Source: Candidatus Coliplasma caballi
GTDB lineage: Bacteria; Bacillota; Clostridia; Oscillospirales; CAG-382
Length of the DNA: 5,952 nt
Reading direction: 5' to 3'
Assembly: GCA_018065365.1 (NCBI GenBank)
Contig: JAGHTH010000146.1
Span: 1 to 5,952 of the forward strand
The translations under genes were made by a program, and so were the position numbers. The notes below the pieces were generated by a model. That model saw only the letters and a list, made by a program, of their open reading frames with translations, made no database searches and was not told the origin of the DNA. Numbering within the stretch: the stretch's first letter is position 1; each line of letters starts with the position of its first letter. Positions 1-5,903 of this stretch are shown piece after piece.

Positions 1-866
1 TCCCAGACGTATTCGTTTCCCGATTGCCAGATCTTGACGTTCGAAACCAGAATGTTTTGCATATAGAGGTCTTCGTCGGTATTGAAAAGCGTGATCTCGC
101 CCCAGTCGTCCGTATTGTTTCCCGCTCTATCTTTGCGAACGTTTTCGGGAAAATCAAGCGCAAAATCCATCAGATAGGCGGTGTTGGAGCCGTTTTGAAG
201 CATACTTTTGACCGAAAAAGTAACTTCATCGGCTTTTTTGTTTTCGGTAAGATCCCAAACCGTAACGGTCGCTTTTTCGTTTTCCGCAGAGGTATCGAGG
301 ATCAGACGGTAATCGTGTGTACCGTCAAGCTGTACGCTTGATTCGTACCACCTTTTTTCGCCTTCCGTCGCCGTCTCATAGATATTGTAGAACAGATGCC
401 ACGCGGGATTTCTGCCGGAATAGCAGAAGCCGGCATCAAAGCAGTTGCACCACCACTCGCCGTTATAAACGTCGCAGCCGAGAAACAGATACGCGTTGAC
501 AAAACTGTTGTCGCCACGCAGCGTATGGATGTGTATTTTGCCGATCGCGATATCCATGGATGCTTTGTTGTAGCCGGTTTTGGAATAGACGCAGTAAGCC
601 GGGCCGTCGTTGTCGCCCATTTTGCCGGTGTTTGTGTAGTCAAGATTCGTGATGACCTTTGCGCCGTCCGGAATCGGCTCTTTTTTGATTTCTTCGCTCA
701 CGGTTTCACTCTCCTCACGCGATTCTTCCGCGCTTTCTTCTTTTGAAACTTCTTCCGACAAGGCGTCGCTTTTGCTCGAAACGGGATCGCTTTCCGCACA
801 CGACAAAAGCAATACCGCCGACAGCATCAAACAGAGAAACGTAATGATTCTTTTCAAACCTGCCAC
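1..866 (-). CDS. Ser/Glu-rich surface lipoprotein, 3' end outside window
   Basis: Continuous reading frame of 288 codons that is still open at the left edge, so the C-terminus is missing. There is no ATG at the start. GTG at 866 is preferred because GAAAGG (871-876) lies 4 bases upstream; TTG at 857 or 869 is possible. The N-terminus is a lipoprotein signal peptide with hydrophobic core and lipobox LLSC (Cys23 from the GTG), followed by a linker of about 40 residues rich in Ser and Glu, then a globular part rich in aromatics and cysteines (for example GEWWCNCFDAGFCY). The last visible part alternates short beta-like strands and ends with ILVSNVKIW, which resembles the end strand of concanavalin A/LamG-like sandwiches; that fold is an inference. 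It is the fourth gene of the operon, 23 bases after the SGNH lipoprotein. Export and lipid anchoring are well supported. The function is unknown; polymer binding is a guess. Confidence 0.82.
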   Translation of the reverse strand, partial: MAGLKRIITFLCLMLSAVLLLSCAESDPVSSKSDALSEEVSKEESAEESREESETVSEEIKKEPIPDGAKVITNLDYTNTGKMGDNDGPAYCVYSKTGYNKASMDIAIGKIHIHTLRGDNSFVNAYLFLGCDVYNGEWWCNCFDAGFCYSGRNPAWHLFYNIYETATEGEKRWYESSVQLDGTHDYRLILDTSAENEKATVTVWDLTENKKADEVTFSVKSMLQNGSNTAYLMDFALDFPENVRKDRAGNNTDDWGEITLFNTDEDLYMQNILVSNVKIWQSGNEYVW

Positions 867-889
867 CAAACCTTTCTTGCTTTTATCCG

Positions 890-2206
890 TTACGAATACA
901 GAATGGAGTCGATGTTCCATTCGGCAATCAGGTAAATGACGTAGTCGGGTTTTTCCTTGGAGATCTGCGCAAAGTTCCAGGAATACCCCCACATTCCGAC
1001 GTAATGCGTCTTGTTGAAACGTTCCGCCAGAATATCGTAAATCTGGGTGGAGTAGGAATCCCGCATCACGTACGCGTTCGGTTTGTTCGTATCGCCGGAA
1101 GCGTGAGTATTGTCCCAGGTAACGTAGTCCGAATAGGTAAGGCGATCGTTGTTCAGATAACGCTGCACTTTCGAAGCGCCGGAATCGTCGTCAAACTTCA
1201 TCGTGCGCAAGTACCCGTAATCGTGGACGACTTCGCGTTCCATCTGCAAATAATAGACCATGTCTCCGCTCTCGTAACTTTTTCCCTGCCAGTCGAATTC
1301 GTCGATCGCACGGGGTTTGGAAGCGGGGAAGCGCTCTGCTATATGCTCGAACAGTTCGGTATAGGCAACGAATGCGCCGTATTCCGTCCAATGACTGTCA
1401 AATTTGTAGTACAGAGGCATTTCGTCGTTCTTATGCTCCGCAAAAGCCGTCCGCAGATCAATGACGGTCGCACCGCCTTTTTTTGCCGCTTCCAGCGTGC
1501 GATCGAGTTTGCTCTTGCCGGCGCCCTGCTTGTATTGCTCGGGAACGAGTTCGGGATAAACCGTCATGGACGCCGGTGCGATCATATAGATGATTTCCGC
1601 GTTTTCGTTGACGGTGCGGAGCTGTTTCAAATGCGCGGCAACACGGTCGGAAAACGAATTGAACGCGCTGTCTGCGGGGAGGTTGGTATGCCGGAAATCC
1701 GGCAGCATCTTCTGCAAAAACAGTTGACTGTCGTAGCCGGTTACGATCGGCCACATATCAGAGGAAGGCGTAACGGGGGAGAGTTTTTTGGTGATCGGAT
1801 CTCCGACCTGTTTCCCATCTACCGTTTGCGTAAAGGTATAAGCGGTATTGCTTCGCGGACATTTGATTCGGACGGAAAACCAACCGTGCCACGAAAGAGC
1901 GCTGGATTCGTCATTGTCGCTCTTGGCGGTAACGACAGCCCCCTCTGCACAGCGGCCTACGACCGCACCGTACGGCTTTTCGGAATAACTGACGTAAACG
2001 ATCTCGACGCTGTCTTTGGACGGCTCTGCGGGCTCCTCAGACGCGACGGACTCCTCGGCCGAAAGAGACTGCCCTTCGGAAGAAGCAGCCGACTTTTCTG
2101 TCGGATCGGAAGTTTCTGCGCTCGATTCCGAAGCGTTCCCGCAGGAAGCAAGCACGAGCGTGAACGTCAAAAGGACGACAAACAGAATGGGAAGCAGACG
2201 TTTCAT
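890..2206 (-). CDS. AlgX/AlgJ-like SGNH O-acyltransferase-type lipoprotein
   Basis: 438 residues. The signal peptide ends in lipobox LASC (Cys22), followed by a Ser/Glu linker (about 23-66). Residues 67-142 read like a bacterial Ig-like module (GAVVGRCAEGAVVTA, WHGWFSV, YTFTQTVDG). From about 150 the sequence follows the AlgX/AlgJ SGNH pattern: GYDSQLFL (158-165), APASMTVYPELVPE (210-223), the Asp-His motif DSHW (270-273), and a candidate nucleophile serine in MRDSYS (Ser384). In this family the Ser-Asp-His set moves acetyl groups onto an extracellular polysaccharide; that activity here is inferred. RDSY replaces the commoner GDSF-type block, so the nucleophile assignment is likely but not certain. 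The ATG has AAGGAGA 8 bases upstream. The gene sits 20 bases after the DHHW gene. It could act as an esterase instead, but the adjacent MBOAT favours a transferase. Confidence 0.85.
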   Translation of the reverse strand: MKRLLPILFVVLLTFTLVLASCGNASESSAETSDPTEKSAASSEGQSLSAEESVASEEPAEPSKDSVEIVYVSYSEKPYGAVVGRCAEGAVVTAKSDNDESSALSWHGWFSVRIKCPRSNTAYTFTQTVDGKQVGDPITKKLSPVTPSSDMWPIVTGYDSQLFLQKMLPDFRHTNLPADSAFNSFSDRVAAHLKQLRTVNENAEIIYMIAPASMTVYPELVPEQYKQGAGKSKLDRTLEAAKKGGATVIDLRTAFAEHKNDEMPLYYKFDSHWTEYGAFVAYTELFEHIAERFPASKPRAIDEFDWQGKSYESGDMVYYLQMEREVVHDYGYLRTMKFDDDSGASKVQRYLNNDRLTYSDYVTWDNTHASGDTNKPNAYVMRDSYSTQIYDILAERFNKTHYVGMWGYSWNFAQISKEKPDYVIYLIAEWNIDSILYS

Positions 2207-2226
2207 GGCGGTAATTCTCCTTTTCT

Positions 2227-3372
2227 TTATCGAAGATTGCCGAACGCGGCATTCGTAATGAGATTTTCTGCATTGTAAACGACCAAAACGGCTTCGGGAT
2301 GGTATTCGCCGATCGCCGCGGTCAGATCCGGGTGCGTTTTGAGATCGAGCGCCACAATATCAAAGTGGTGCGCAAGGAAAGGGATCAGACTGTCCGCAAA
2401 GGAATCTTTGAAAACCAAAAGCGTTTTCCGGTCGTCGCCGTTCCCTTTTACAGTCGTTACGCCGTGCGTACCGCCGAGAAAAGCGGTGTATTTGTCGGAA
2501 CTTCGGGCGCGGCGGAAATCGTATAAGCCGTCAAGCGTTTCTCCGTCGGCTGTTACGGTGTAGTTTTCGCCGTCGTCGTAAAGGGTAATGACGTCGGGCT
2601 TTCCCCACGGAAAAGACGCGCGCGCCGCGGTCGTCCCGAAAAAGTCGGAGATCTCGGTCTTGCTCCACGTTTCCTCCGGCGAAACTTCTTCGATCCCGAG
2701 CGCAGACGCAACCTTTTGGTAGGCGGTATATGCGCCGAGCGTCGTCCAATGGTGGTCGGTGCGGTAGATCACATATTCGCCGCGCTCATACGCGGCGCGA
2801 AGATCGGGCAGAAGTTCCAGATAGCCGGCTTTTTCCGGCAGAACTTCCGAAAGCAGATCGTACAGCCCGTCCCCGTAAGGACGATCGTAGGGGAATGCGC
2901 TGTCTGCCACATCGACGGTGCGCGGCGGGATCAGCGTAACGACGGGAACGGATAACTGCCCGACCAGGTCGCCGTACCGTTCCAACTGTGCCTTGACGGT
3001 CGGGGCGAAATACCAATCGGCGTTTTCCGCGATATGCAAACGGGAATCGTAAGCGTCAAATGCCCGCACGGCAAGCTGGGAATCCGAGTATAAGACGCCG
3101 TTGTTTTCTCCCTTGCAAAGCAAAAGTTCAAACGCGGACTTCAAACGGACGAAACCGTCGCGCAGCGGGAACTGATCGGAAAACCAAAGGTTTGTCTGAT
3201 CTGCCAGCGTTCCGGAAAGGATCGTTTCCGGAGAGACCGCGGGCGCTGTTTGCAGGGGACGATTTTCCGTTTCGGAAAAAGGTTTTTCCGGCAAAACAAG
3301 AAACAGAACGGCAAAAACGGCCAGAAAAACGCAGAACGAAAGGATCGTAAGGAGGTCTCGAATCTTTTTCAT
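2227..3372 (-). CDS. DHHW family membrane-anchored protein (AlgJ-like)
   Basis: 381 residues, a normal length for the DHHW family. One N-terminal membrane segment (about 7-28) without a lipobox cysteine suggests an uncleaved signal anchor with the rest outside the cell. The family's SETENRPL block is at 33-40, then FPLRDGF (68-74) and a NGVLY turn (91-95). The signature DHHW is at 206-209, followed by TTLGAYTAY. The candidate nucleophile is Ser324 in VFKDSFADS, giving the Ser and Asp-His pair of SGNH-like O-acetyltransferases. The expected role is to pass acyl groups delivered by the neighbouring MBOAT protein to a surface polymer; this is inferred from AlgJ/AlgX and from gene order. The ATG is preceded by GGGGAGGAAAAGAGG, a good ribosome binding site. 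It starts 17 bases after the MBOAT stop and is clearly co-transcribed with it. Confidence 0.9.
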   Translation of the reverse strand: MKKIRDLLTILSFCVFLAVFAVLFLVLPEKPFSETENRPLQTAPAVSPETILSGTLADQTNLWFSDQFPLRDGFVRLKSAFELLLCKGENNGVLYSDSQLAVRAFDAYDSRLHIAENADWYFAPTVKAQLERYGDLVGQLSVPVVTLIPPRTVDVADSAFPYDRPYGDGLYDLLSEVLPEKAGYLELLPDLRAAYERGEYVIYRTDHHWTTLGAYTAYQKVASALGIEEVSPEETWSKTEISDFFGTTAARASFPWGKPDVITLYDDGENYTVTADGETLDGLYDFRRARSSDKYTAFLGGTHGVTTVKGNGDDRKTLLVFKDSFADSLIPFLAHHFDIVALDLKTHPDLTAAIGEYHPEAVLVVYNAENLITNAAFGNLR

Positions 3373-3389
3373 CCTCTTTTCCTCCCCCC

Positions 3390-4775
3390 CTAAAAAATGT
3401 AGTACAGGAACGGCGAGAAGGTGTTATCGACCATATACGCCGTGCAAAGCGCCAGCAGCAAAACCGTGAACACGGGCGTCAGCAAATCGAACGCGGAACA
3501 TCTTTCACGCAGGCGGTTGAAGTATTTGGCGGGGAGCGGCGTGCAGCCGACGGCGCAGAGGATCAGCAACGGCAGAGCGTGGAGCAGGTCGTACACGACA
3601 ACCGAGTCATACGCGGTCGCGCCGAAGAAAAACATTCTTTGCACGGTGTCGGTTACAAAGGTAAGATCCTCCCCGAAAAAGAGCACCCAACCAAACAGAA
3701 CGACCACAAGCAAATAGAGATGAGAAAGCACTTTCGACTTTTCGAGGAAACGAAGCAGAAACGCCTTTTCAATGATCAAAAACAGCAGAAAGTACGCGCC
3801 CCAAAGGAGATAATTCCAGTTTGCGCCGTGCCAGAAACCCGTGAGCAGCCATACGATCGCGAGATTGCAGTAGGTGCGGAATTTCCCTTTTCGGTTGCCG
3901 CCGAGAGGGATGTACACGTATTCGCGGAACCAGGTCGAAAGCGTGATATGCCACCGCCGCCAGAAATCCGTAACGCTCTTTGCCGTGTAGGGATAATTGA
4001 AGTTCTCCGGGAACTCAAACCCGAACATTCTGCCGAGCCCGATCGCCATATCGGAGTAACTCGAAAAATCGTAGTAGATATGAAACGTATAAAAGACGGC
4101 GGTCAGAAACGCGCCGAGCGCGGTCGGCGAGAATTCGGAGTTCGTGATCAGACGTTCCGCCAATGCCGCGCACGCGTCTCCGAGCAGAAGTTTTTTGCCG
4201 AGCCCGCAGACGAATCGGCGAACGCCGCGTGCAAACTTCTCGACAGACTCCTTGCGACTCGTCAGTTGGTCGCAGATGTCTTTGTAGCGCACGATCGGGC
4301 CGGCGATCAACTGCGGAAAGAGGGTAACGTAGGTGCCGAACGGGATCACGCGCCGCGCAAGCGCCGCTTGCCCGCGATACAGGTCGATCGAATAAGACAT
4401 GATCTGGAAGGTGTAGAACGAGATCCCGACCGGAAGCGTCAGTTCGGGAATCCCTTTTGCTCCGAAAATCGACGCAAAGAAATTGAAATACTTGAAAAAC
4501 AGCAGAAAAGAAAGGTTGACAGCCAGCGAAAGAAAGAGAAAACATTTTGCCTTTCGTACGTTGCTTTCACGGTATTTTTCGATCAAAAACCCGAATGCGT
4601 ACGCCGAGACGATCGAAACGAGCATCAAAAGGATATTCTTCGGCTCTTTCCAACCGTAAAACAGAAGCGACATCACAAACAGAACGAGGTTGCGGAGTCT
4701 GAGCGGTACCAGAAAGTAAACGGCAAGCGTCGTTGTCAGAAAAGCAAATATGAAAATCAAAGAGGAAAAGACCAT
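3390..4775 (-). CDS. MBOAT family O-acyltransferase, AlgI/DltB-like
   Basis: 461 residues from the chosen start, a usual length for AlgI-type proteins. It is a polytopic membrane protein with many hydrophobic segments along its length. Family blocks in order: PVGISFYTFQ (115-124), FPQLIAGPIVRY (153-164), YYDFSSYSDMAIG (234-246), WRRWHITLSTWFREY (272-286) and GFWHGANW (313-320), with the putative catalytic histidine at 316. Such proteins take an acyl group, usually acetyl, from a cytoplasmic donor and move it to an extracellular acceptor through a partner protein, here most likely the downstream DHHW and SGNH proteins. A longer reading frame begins at ATG 4805, but AAAGGAGGT lies inside that extension, and MVFSSLIFIF is the standard MBOAT beginning, so 4775 is preferred. 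It is the first gene of the operon. The polymer modified cannot be read from the window. Confidence 0.95.
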   Translation of the reverse strand: MVFSSLIFIFAFLTTTLAVYFLVPLRLRNLVLFVMSLLFYGWKEPKNILLMLVSIVSAYAFGFLIEKYRESNVRKAKCFLFLSLAVNLSFLLFFKYFNFFASIFGAKGIPELTLPVGISFYTFQIMSYSIDLYRGQAALARRVIPFGTYVTLFPQLIAGPIVRYKDICDQLTSRKESVEKFARGVRRFVCGLGKKLLLGDACAALAERLITNSEFSPTALGAFLTAVFYTFHIYYDFSSYSDMAIGLGRMFGFEFPENFNYPYTAKSVTDFWRRWHITLSTWFREYVYIPLGGNRKGKFRTYCNLAIVWLLTGFWHGANWNYLLWGAYFLLFLIIEKAFLLRFLEKSKVLSHLYLLVVVLFGWVLFFGEDLTFVTDTVQRMFFFGATAYDSVVVYDLLHALPLLILCAVGCTPLPAKYFNRLRERCSAFDLLTPVFTVLLLALCTAYMVDNTFSPFLYYIF

Positions 4776-4780
4776 GCCGC

Positions 4781-4790
4781 TCCGTACCTC
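4781..4790 (-). promoter_or_regulatory. Ribosome binding site that fixes the MBOAT start
   Basis: The minus strand reads AAAGGAGGT here, a near-perfect anti-Shine-Dalgarno match, ending about 10-11 bases before ATG 4775. It lies within the first codons of the longer reading frame from ATG 4805, which argues that the longer form is not the main product. Confidence 0.75.
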
Positions 4791-4821
4791 CTTTTTGTTG
4801 TCCAATCGATTTGATACCTCA

Positions 4822-4850
4822 ATTATAACAGAACGTTTTCCTTTTTACAA
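4822..4850 (-). promoter_or_regulatory. Sigma-A promoter of the MBOAT operon
   Basis: On the minus strand, -35 TTGTAA (4850-4845, 4 of 6 to consensus), a 17-base spacer and a perfect -10 TATAAT (4827-4822). The expected start is A4815, giving a leader of about 40 bases to ATG 4775. With that start, ATG 4805 would have only about 10 bases of leader, again favouring 4775. Confidence 0.75.
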
Positions 4851-4873
4851 CACTTTTTTCAAAAAAAGGAAAA
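4836..4873. repeat. 11-bp perfect inverted repeat between divergent promoters
   Basis: TTTTCCTTTTT (4836-4846) and AAAAAGGAAAA (4863-4873) are exact reverse complements separated by 16 bases. The left arm overlaps the first bases of the leftward -35 element and the right arm ends 5 bases before the rightward -35. This placement suits an operator or a bent A/T tract, but the arms are of low complexity, so chance is a real possibility. Confidence 0.4.
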
Positions 4874-4878
4874 TTCCC

Positions 4879-4907
4879 TTGACACATCGGGAAAAAGGCG
4901 GTACAAT
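4879..4907 (+). promoter_or_regulatory. Sigma-A promoter of the DUF4358 lipoprotein gene
   Basis: -35 TTGACA (4879-4884, perfect), a 17-base spacer and -10 TACAAT (4902-4907, 5 of 6). The expected start is A4914, leaving a 26-base leader with ribosome binding site AGAAAGGG (4925-4932) 7 bases before the ATG at 4940. It points away from the MBOAT promoter, and the two -35 elements are 28 bases apart. Confidence 0.87.
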
Positions 4908-4939
4908 AGATACAGTTCTTATACAGAAAGGGCTTTCTT

Positions 4940-5455
4940 ATGAAAAAAATTTGCTTTCTTATTTGCCTTGCCGTTTTGCTGACGTTCTCTTTGACCGCTT
5001 GCGGAGTGAAAGACTTTGACATTTCCGCCGCTGCGGAAGAGATCCTTTCGACACGTTCGCTGTCGGGAGGATTGCGGTTTTCCTCCGCACCGAAAAGTGA
5101 GGAGGTTTCCCGGCTGGACGACGATCTGATCCGCTCCTATTTCGGAGACGCCGCAGACGTTCCCGATTTTACGAAAGTGGCAAATTATGAACTGTATATC
5201 GACGAGAGCAAACCGACCCTGCCGTGTGAATTCGGTATTTTTGAACTGTCGGACGAATCCTACGCCGAAACGTTTATTTTGTACTTGAAAGCCCGCATCG
5301 ACCTGAAAATCGAAAACGCCAAAATGTATCCCTCTGTCGATACCGAAACGCTGAAAAGCGCAAAGTTTACCGTGCAGGGCAAGTACGTCTGGTACGTTGT
5401 GATCAAAGGCGAAAACGCTGCCGTTGACGATCTGCTGACGGGCAAAACCAGATAA
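4940..5455 (+). CDS. DUF4358 domain lipoprotein
   Basis: 171 residues. A lysine-containing N-terminus, hydrophobic core and lipobox LTAC (Cys21) mark an exported, lipid-anchored protein. The rest (about 25-168) matches the general pattern of DUF4358: an opening AAEEIL helix, a middle LIRSYFG block, strand-turn segments such as YELYIDES and EFGIFEL, a Tyr-rich helix (SYAETFILYLKARI), and a closing strand GKYVWYVVIKGE before a helix with DDLL. The biochemical role of the family is unknown; it is often seen in Clostridia near MBOAT and DHHW genes (recalled, not searched). Here it is divergent from that operon and has its own strong promoter, so it may be an accessory of the same surface system. 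The start is supported by AGAAAGGG at a 7-base spacing. The gene ends before a hairpin at 5460-5503. Confidence 0.88.
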   Translation: MKKICFLICLAVLLTFSLTACGVKDFDISAAAEEILSTRSLSGGLRFSSAPKSEEVSRLDDDLIRSYFGDAADVPDFTKVANYELYIDESKPTLPCEFGIFELSDESYAETFILYLKARIDLKIENAKMYPSVDTETLKSAKFTVQGKYVWYVVIKGENAAVDDLLTGKTR

Positions 5456-5459
5456 ATAA

Positions 5460-5503
5460 GCGAAAGCAGCCGGGAACACAATTTGTTCACCGACTGCCTT
5501 TGC
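5460..5503 (+). other. Imperfect hairpin just after the DUF4358 stop codon
   Basis: A stem of about 17 bp with small bulges: GAACA/TGTTC (5474-5478 with 5484-5488, loop CAATT), CGG/CCG (5471-5473 with 5490-5492), GCAG/CTGC (5466-5469 with 5494-5497), AAA/TTT (5463-5465 with 5499-5501) and GC/GC. It starts 4 bases after the stop codon. It is followed by AAAAAG rather than a T tract, so it is not a standard terminator. It may protect the 3' end of the mRNA. Confidence 0.45.
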
Positions 5504-5586
5504 AAAAAGTTCCGACCTTGCACGGCATCCTTAGTGTATGACCGCGAGCGCTCGGTTCTTCAAGCCATTTTTGACTTTCTATATCA
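5504..5586. other. Intergenic stretch without a recognisable gene
   Basis: No reading frame here has a credible start, ribosome binding site or family signature. The only structure noted is the 10-bp palindrome CGAGCGCTCG (5545-5554). The stretch lies between the post-gene hairpin and the terminator at 5587-5623. Confidence 0.5.
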
Positions 5587-5623
5587 AAAAAACAAGATCC
5601 TGACAAGCAGGATCTTGTTTTTT
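5587..5623. terminator. Strong bidirectional intrinsic terminator
   Basis: A 16-bp perfect stem (5587-5602 with 5608-5623), core ACAAGATCCTG paired with CAGGATCTTGT, and a 5-base loop. Six T follow the core on the plus strand and seven on the minus strand. It can end rightward DUF4358 transcripts and, more importantly, the leftward RNA that starts near 5777. The two units converge on it. Confidence 0.92.
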
Positions 5624-5777
5624 GGTACGAGTGTTTATAACGAAACATTTTGCCGGGGCAGGTTCCAAACCGGTTTTTGCGACAGCAGAAACCCGAAGCA
5701 AAAATGATCGAATGCCTTGAAATAAAGGCGTTTTCGTACCAAAGAAAAGCCGCATTCTTTGTCTTATTGACTTGTGT
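5587..5777 (-). ncRNA. Candidate stand-alone structured small RNA, about 190 nt
   Basis: The minus strand has a complete transcription unit: a near-consensus sigma-A promoter at 5784-5811, a predicted start at A5777 and a terminator at 5623-5587. The body folds into a coherent three-way junction (plus-strand positions): outer helix P1, 5621-5630 with 5734-5743, 10 perfect bp (TTTGGTACGA); P2, about 15 bp in pieces, 5641-5657 with 5692-5710; P3, 5711-5718 with 5725-5732, 8 bp with one wobble pair and a 6-base loop, directly abutting P2. The only sizeable frame on this strand begins with an ATG at 5785 inside the -10 element, upstream of the transcript start, so it would not be translated from this promoter. 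The downstream gene is convergent, so it is not a cis leader. The length is like 6S RNA, but I could not match it to 6S, SRP RNA, tmRNA, RNase P RNA or a riboswitch by eye. Family unassigned. Confidence 0.6.
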
Positions 5778-5783
5778 AGTTCC

Positions 5784-5811
5784 ATTGTATCATATTGTAA
5801 TTATTTGTCAA
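5784..5811 (-). promoter_or_regulatory. Sigma-A promoter of the candidate small RNA
   Basis: The minus strand has -35 TTGACA (5811-5806, perfect), a 16-base A/T-rich spacer and -10 TACAAT (5789-5784). The seventh base after the -10 is A5777, a suitable start. No gene on this strand follows before the terminator at 5623. Confidence 0.8.
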
Positions 5812-5813
5812 GA

Positions 5814-5847
5814 GGTTCAAAAAAGGTTTTTGCGCGAAGCGTAAAAA
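5814..5847 (-). terminator. Possible terminator for leftward transcription entering from the right
   Basis: The stem TTTTTGCGC (5827-5835) with GCGTAAAAA (5839-5847) has 9 bp including one G-T pair and a 3-base loop. On the minus strand it is followed by CC and then TTTTTT. The offset T run makes it a weaker candidate. It would insulate the small-RNA promoter just beyond it from readthrough. Confidence 0.35.
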
Positions 5848-5873
5848 ATACCAAAGTGAATAGGAAGCCCGTC

Positions 5874-5903
5874 TTGTGTGTAGAAGGCTGGTTTTGTTAT
5901 AAT
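5874..5903 (+). promoter_or_regulatory. Possible extended -10 promoter reading right
   Basis: TGTTATAAT (5895-5903) is a perfect extended -10 (TGnTATAAT). The -35 match TTGTGT (5874-5879) is weak, 18 bases upstream. No start codon with a ribosome binding site follows before the window ends, and the -10 touches a likely transposase remnant, so its role is uncertain. Confidence 0.3.

Noticed and set aside
1004..2278. 424-codon plus-strand frame opposite the SGNH gene
   Set aside because: It is an antisense shadow: no family motifs, no signal peptide consistent with function, and the opposite strand carries a clear signal peptide, lipobox and SGNH motifs.
3579..4814. 411-codon plus-strand frame opposite the MBOAT gene
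   Set aside because: It is a charged, low-complexity translation typical of the antisense of a membrane protein gene; the minus strand has unmistakable MBOAT motifs.
5460..5510. Post-gene hairpin as the intrinsic terminator of the DUF4358 gene
   Set aside because: It is followed by AAAAAG, not T residues, on the transcribed strand; the hairpin at 5587-5623 is a far better terminator.
5545..5554. 10-bp palindrome CGAGCGCTCG as an operator or terminator
   Set aside because: It is a single short palindrome with no promoter next to it and no T tract; it is within what chance allows.
5652..5680. tRNA-like T-arm (GGTTCCAAACC) on the plus strand
   Set aside because: The flanking bases do not form a 5-bp T stem and there is no acceptor stem, anticodon arm or D arm at the right distance.
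5579..5785. 68-codon minus-strand frame containing TGLEPAP, as a possible small protein
   Set aside because: Its ATG lies within the -10 element of the promoter that would transcribe it, there is no ribosome binding site, and its stop is beyond the terminator stem. GLEPAP-like strings are typical of spurious translations across structured RNA regions.
5737..5856. Direct repeat TACCAAAG (5737-5744 and 5849-5856) as a target-site duplication
   Set aside because: The first copy is part of helix P1 of the candidate RNA, and no inverted repeats border the interval as an insertion would need.
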